Part shown: positions 7,094 to 11,326 of the stretch, in pieces | Numbering within the stretch: position 1 is the first letter of the stretch | How the letters are laid out: each line of letters opens with the position of its first letter | NCBI GenBank assembly: GCA_003024985.2 | Contig: PXIH01S0000305.1 | DNA length: 11,326 nucleotides | Direction: 5' to 3' (one strand) | Source: Euperipatoides rowelli | Taxonomy: Eukaryota; Onychophora; Udeonychophora; Euonychophora; Peripatopsidae | The notes under the pieces: model-generated | Database searches by the model: none | Told to the model about the DNA's origin: nothing | Seen by the model: the letters and a program-made list of their open reading frames with translations, nothing else | Made by a program: the position numbers and the translations under genes

Positions 7094-8639
7094 AGTTTAC
7101 TGAGATATTTCTTGGTTAAGCCTTTTTGCCTTACCTGTCAACAGTCATATTCTCTTCAAATATTTAATCCAATTTCACTTGAATTGTGCTATTCTGATTA
7201 GCCTAATTTTTTCACATGCAACAATTATCAATATGGATGACAGTGCAACTCTTCCTAATTGTTTCACTTTGAGTTCTAGGATTTTCTTCTTGCTATTTTA
7301 CATGTAGTTTCATTGACAGACTTGTCTGAACATAGGCCCCTATTCTATTTTTTTGTCTATTTCAGTTATGTTAACTCACATGGTAGTAGCTTTTCCTTTG
7401 TGAGGTCTGGCATTGATGTTAATCTTATAAGATGTTTAAGAGCTCTATGTTGAATAAATGTTAAATGTCTTCTGTGATTACTGGTACATCTATTTCATGA
7501 AACTTGCTTTTTGTTTTTTTAATAATTTACCATCTTATTTGCATAACTGTCTTTTACTTTAACATGTTTCTTATTTTCACATATTTTAACTATAGGCTAC
7601 TTTTAATAAAATGATTGTCCTTCACACTTACTGGAACTGGATCGTTTATTTCATGAACAACAACATAGACTTGCAAAACACAAAGTAATATTGCTGATTT
7701 GAGTTTTTTTTCAGGTGGTTCTGCACTATTTGATTAATCTTTCTTAATAACCTGCATAGCAAAATTGATAGCATACTTAGTTAATAATGTAGTGTTTCAT
7801 GGCCTTGCTTTCTTACTGGCTATTTTTCTAGAATATAAAGTATATACTTCATAGACTATATTCATTCCAACTGACAATATAATAGTCTTGAAAATTTGAC
7901 TAGTACTACCAGTCTATATCGGTATTGCTTCAAATTCAAATATGTTGTATACATGTATTATTTTGTGCATAAAGCATACAAAAAGATGGTGGCTTGTCAA
8001 TGGCTTTAGCTGCTTTCATATACAGTAAATTGTTAGGTTTGCCAATTCACATTTATATCTACTTATGCTATCCCTAACGAGCCTAATTTCTCCATTACTA
8101 TTGATACCAATAATACAGTAAGAAACTGTTGTCAACAGTAACTATATATGAACATTTATAACAATAACAATGTCTGATTACCATATGGTATGATGAAATG
8201 ATTTCTGAGAATCAAAGAATTTATCTATCTTGGGGTTGTTGGTTTTGAATTCATATAAATAGACCTATGTGCATTTTTATATTTAAAATATTATTTACTA
8301 TATCTCTATCACATATGGTGACCTAATTTTTTTTATTAAATTAGTCACAATATTTCTTTGCAAGCTACACTTTTTATAATCTGTCTGATTTGGTCATTAG
8401 AAATTTGATAACAAATCTTTTTCCTTTTTTTGTCTTAAAAGTTTGATTCAGTTCTACAGTAAGATATATTTTACCTTTTTTATGTATTTATAGATAACAA
8501 AACTTAATACAATTAGATCTTAATCAAATTCTTTAAACATGCCAATCTTATCATTAATAATAAAAAAAAATTAAAGCATAATTTTTGACAACTCTTAAAA
8601 CAACACAAACACTTTTATAATTAGGCTAAAAGGAAAATA
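7094..8639. other. Gene-free AT-rich spacer
   Basis: No gene, RNA or element ends are recognised in this 1.5-kb stretch on either strand. It includes a 12-bp palindrome TACCATATGGTA (8179-8190) and several TAGGCTA and TACAGTA words. Stops are frequent in all frames. Confidence 0.5.
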
Positions 8640-8676
8640 ATACTGATCAGGGATCGAAATTAGGAATTTTATACTA

Positions 8677-8744
8677 GGAGCAAATATTTGCTCCCACTCA
8701 CAAGTGACTGGGAGCAAATTGTATCTTATAGGGAGCAATATATT
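8677..8744. repeat. Left subterminal GGGAGCAAAT motifs
   Basis: A perfect 18-bp palindrome GGAGCAAATATTTGCTCC occupies 8677-8694. Two further plus-strand copies of the motif follow near 8710 and 8731. Repeats of this kind are the usual transposase-binding landscape of hAT elements; binding is inferred here. Confidence 0.55.
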
Positions 8745-9074
8745 TTTTTTTTTCAATTACCGGTACATTATCTATTTATTTTACGTTTTACATTATATTT
8801 TTTTCTAATATTAAACGATCATTAAAATCACTCCACTAAACATCATTAAATGCTTAAAATTAAGGTCAAATTTACAGTAGAGGAATTAAGATCCCTTTTC
8901 TGAATGTGATGGAAATAAGGGATGAAGAATATCTATAGGCTCCTCCCCTTTCCTTTTTAGCTTGAGTAAATAAATATCCTCTTTCTCACAAATTTGTTTT
9001 TGTTTTATGTAAATAAATAATTAAATTTTATAATTAAAAAGATATTTTTTTTATTTATATGAGAATTTATATAA

Positions 9075-9210
9075 TGACAAATTTTTACATACAGTAGGCC
9101 TAATTATTGGCTAACCTAGTGATATTTAAAAAATAAATAATAAAATAGCGCATTAAAAAATATATTACCGTACTAGGCTAGCCAATAATCATGTAAAAAT
9201 GAAAGTGTCA
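9075..9210. repeat. Imperfect long foldback inside the 709-bp element
   Basis: Bases 9075-9120 and 9172-9210 are inverted copies, sharing ATTTTTACAT, ATTATTGGCTA and CCTAGT blocks. The left arm carries about 12 extra bases, ACAGTAGGCCTA or close to it. The intervening 51 bases are AT-rich. Confidence 0.6.
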
Positions 9211-9260
9211 TTTTATATATATTTTATCCAGTAAATAATAAAAATATTTATCTTTAAATT

Positions 9261-9356
9261 GAGGGCTCAAAACTAAAAATTTTATACTGGGAGGAAATAT
9301 TTGCTCCCACTCACAAGTCACTGGGATCATTTGCTCCCATTCAAATTCGAACCCTG
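9261..9356. repeat. Re-duplicated element end, 96 bp
   Basis: This segment starts AGGGCTCAAAACTAAAAATTT (from 9262) and repeats, in the same orientation, the first 70 or so bases of the left end at 8648, including TTTTATACT, the GAGGAAATATTTGCTCCC palindrome (one base imperfect) and CACTCACAAGT. It then runs to the right terminus TTCGAACCCTG. So it has a left-like and a right-like end only 96 bases apart. It could be a duplicated end or a tiny stand-alone derivative. The 8 bases before it do not match those after it, which favours the duplicated-end reading. Confidence 0.55.
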
Positions 9357-9385
9357 AGTCTGATGTGAAAATAAAAACTAATTTT

Positions 9386-9431
9386 TTTTAATAATAGGAT
9401 GAAGCTTTTAACCTTCATCCTATTATTAAAA
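9386..9431. repeat. 19-bp perfect stem-loop
   Basis: Bases 9386-9404 are exactly complementary to 9413-9431 around an 8-base loop. The arm core is AATAATAGGATGAAG. It lies 22 bases after the right target duplication of the 709-bp element and is not part of it. No T-run or gene suggests a terminator. It may be the centre of another palindromic element or a small structured RNA source. Confidence 0.75.
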
Positions 9432-10055
9432 TCTAAATATATTGCATCAAACCAGATATTAATAGCAATCAATTCAGAATCAAATAGATAAAACCTGCTT
9501 TAACAAAACTGCATTATATTCAATTTAGTGTTAGACAAAAGTACCAGAATATCATTCAGGGTTAAACAAGCAAGTTATAAGGTTTACCTTTTTTTTTTTT
9601 TTCAAATTTTTTTTTTTTGTTGTTAAAAGTGCTGGATATTTTAAATGCTGTATTTTTTTTTTAAAACGCTGCGCTTAAAAAACTATTTCACTAATAGGCC
9701 TACTGATAAGTTTACAGTACAAGAATTGATAAGAAACTACTTATAGTAGGATACTTATCACTGCATAAATAGTGTATGCTTAGAGATTTTTTCTGCAGCC
9801 CAATAATCTTCACAATGGAAATGAGATAAAATAGAAAAGGTTGTTTTTCTCTCTTTGTGTTTTAATAGTTATTACCATTTTGGGAAACCATGTGTGTATT
9901 CTGTTATTACATTGTTTGTAATTTAATATTATATGCCTCGTGTGTGTGTGGGATGTACAGTAGTAGTGAAATAGGCAGGGGGATTTATTTATTAAAGTTT
10001 TGTAAAGCTGTGTGTAGTAAATATCAAAGTTCTAGTAAGTTAAAACAAATAAAAG
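9432..10055. other. AT-rich spacer with long T runs
   Basis: No gene is seen. T14 (9589-9602) and T12 (9607-9618) runs and a short GT repeat (9940-9951) are the visible simple repeats. A TAGGCCTA palindrome lies at 9695-9702. Confidence 0.5.
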
Positions 10056-10121
10056 GTTGAATATCAATTGCATTCTTAAATTCAAAAAAATTAGAATGAA
10101 AGAATGCAATTGATATTCAAC
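10056..10121. repeat. 22-bp perfect stem-loop, 66 nt
   Basis: Bases 10056-10077 are exactly complementary to 10100-10121, with a 22-base A-rich loop in which ATTC (10080-10083) and GAAT (10094-10097) can pair further. The arm core is ATCAATTGCATTCTT. The total size is in the range of a short microRNA precursor, but a perfect stem with no bulges and two-thirds AT is just as typical of a small palindromic transposon remnant. There is no element end or target duplication around it. Neither reading can be settled here. Confidence 0.7.
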
Positions 10122-10928
10122 ATTTATATCTAGCTTAAAAAGACATACAGTAGTACATTTAAATTATATATTAAATCATCAATAGACACACTATGCTGTT
10201 GTCCTGACACTAATTTGCCGGACTCATATTCACTTATTCTGACCGTTCAATGATTCTTTGACCTAAAATGCTTCTTATTTTCCCCAGAATTTTGAAAAAG
10301 GTAGGCTATATTTTTAAATTGGTGATGCTCTTAAAAGGTTTAGGCAATCTCTTTATAAGATCTTCTAAGAATGATTCCAGAATGTTTTGGATATCTGATT
10401 TATGTCTAATTTGATGGCCAGTAACTTTTGGCTGTTAATAAATCTGTTTGGATACAAGGGCTAGAAGTGCTGTACCCAAGTCTCATTTGGTAGCATCTTA
10501 GTAATATGGATTCCTTTCATGGGTCACTGTTTATCTTGGGTTTTCTAAATGTTGTTAGCCTTACTTGCTGAACGCCCAATTGACTTAATCACTATGGTCG
10601 TATTAATTCTCTTTCCGTTCTGATACTTGCATCAGACATGTCTAATATTCTGGCAACATCTATACTTTAGAGATTCATGTCCTCTCAATGCTCTGCATTT
10701 GAACATTGTTAAAGTGAAGTTTAGTTCATCAGTCTCAGAAAATTTGCAACATCAATAGGTAAAGGTAGTTAGGCAGTGTGAATACAAGGTTAGTAAAGAA
10801 AGAAGGTAAATGCTCGATCCCATAGGCACTATGTAGACAGACCGGAACTAGCATGTGATGTAACCCCTAGCCCTTACACAATCGGAGTAAAGACATTATC
10901 AATGAAAAGATAGACAATAAAACTTCAT
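10122..10928. other. Spacer with somewhat higher GC, no gene recognised
   Basis: This 800-base stretch is richer in G and C than most of the window (about 40% in the line at 10441), yet no frame of useful length, splice-bounded exon or RNA gene can be supported. It might hold degraded repeat or untranslated sequence. Confidence 0.4.
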
Positions 10929-11326
10929 CAGGGCCGGATTATAGAATAGACAAAAAAGACAAATGTCTTGTGCCCGGGATTTTTTGAAATTTTATTTACC
11001 GGTATTTATTTTCATAACAGCCAAAGCCAAATAAGTTATCATTAATTTTATTTAAATGAAACCAAATTAAAATATATAGGCTATACATTGCAAATATAAT
11101 TAAATATTCAATCACAAACATAGACTGGGGTGCTTGAATAGAATTTTTTTACTTTTTCCTATGTTAGGAACTTTTAGGCCTATAGTGTAATAAATAATTC
11201 TGAAATGAGATTTTTTAAAAATAGATCTTAGCCTAAGCATTTCCTTTTCACACAAATGGCCTATTTTTAGTATATATATTTTGGCAAACATGTCCTTTTT
11301 ACATAAATGTGGAAAATATATTAATA
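10929..11326. mobile_element. Possible left end of a third hAT-type element
   Basis: CAGGGCCGGATTAT at 10929 has the CAGGG start and the G/C-rich next few bases typical of hAT termini. It is followed by an AAGAC/GTCTT hairpin (10956-10969) and GCCCGGGA. No inverted copy of this end occurs later in the window, so the element would have to extend past 11326 or be truncated; the end coordinate is only the window edge. The rest is AT-rich with TACCGGTA, TAGGCTA and TAGGCCTA words. Confidence 0.35.

Larger units (their letters stand above)
8648..9356. mobile_element. hAT-type non-autonomous DNA element, 709 bp
   Basis: The left end is CAGGGATCGAAATT and the right end, on the other strand, CAGGGTTCGAATTT: 12 of 14 bases agree, and the CAGGG start is the common hAT terminus. 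The 8 bases outside the left end (8640-8647, ATACTGAT) and the right end (9357-9364, AGTCTGAT) agree at 6 of 8 positions, as an eroded hAT target duplication should. Just inside each end are repeated GGGAGCAAAT/ATTTGCTCCC motifs. The middle is AT-rich, has no transposase frame and contains a long imperfect foldback. It is a non-autonomous copy that would have relied on a transposase supplied elsewhere. Confidence 0.66.

Noticed and set aside
10800-10900. tRNA or tRNA-derived SINE near GCTCGATCCC
   Set aside because: No intact A and B boxes, anticodon arm or acceptor pairing could be traced.
1-11326. CRISPR array, bacterial operon or phage-type system
   Set aside because: There are no regular spaced repeats and no clustered long open frames. 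The retroelements, microsatellites and base composition are those of an animal nuclear genome.

Overview
The window is non-coding, AT-rich animal DNA (about 27% GC from sampled lines), most likely from a marine invertebrate. That guess rests on three things: the mix of mobile elements (L1-like LINE, Ty3/gypsy LTR element, short hAT-type elements), many homopolymer and AT tracts, and an unusual excess of the words TAGGCTA, TAGGCCTA, TACCGGTA and TACAGTA. The phylum cannot be fixed from this sequence. No host protein-coding gene, tRNA, rRNA or CRISPR array is recognised. Every protein-like stretch that can be identified is a decayed piece of a transposable element.

Layout. 1-1060: AT-rich spacer with small hairpins, an A16 run and a cluster of palindromic ATCGATTAA motifs (691-778). 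1067-1213: four degenerate copies of a GGTGGYGCTCTT motif. 1340-2057: 3' end of a dead L1/Tx1-like LINE on the plus strand, with a remnant zinc-knuckle domain, a downstream conserved K-x-H-N-K-type stretch and an AATAAA. 2185-2305 and 2722-2810: two patches of different composition, unassigned. 2811-4073: AT-rich spacer with a T10A10 palindrome and a G14 run. 4082-4517: a 436-bp hAT-type non-autonomous element with terminal inverted repeats and an eroded 8-bp target duplication. 4526-6155: AT-rich spacer. 6156-7093: a compact, internally deleted Ty3/gypsy-type LTR retrotransposon with two LTRs of about 170 bp, a tRNA-iMet-like primer site and a gag fragment; the gag is interrupted by the 3' tip of a second LINE. 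7094-8639: AT-rich spacer. 8648-9356: a second hAT-type element (709 bp) with CAGGG...CCCTG ends, an eroded 8-bp target duplication, many GGGAGCAAAT subterminal motifs and a re-duplicated end. 9386-9431 and 10056-10121: two perfect stem-loops with 19-bp and 22-bp stems. 10929-end: probable left end of a third hAT-type element that runs out of the window.

The elements do not work together as a system. They are layers of independent insertions at different stages of decay; the clearest relative order is the LINE tip landing inside the LTR element's gag. The observations most worth following up are the nested LTR/LINE structure, the two hAT-type elements with matching flanks, the 22-bp perfect hairpin, and the TA-bounded word excess across the whole window.
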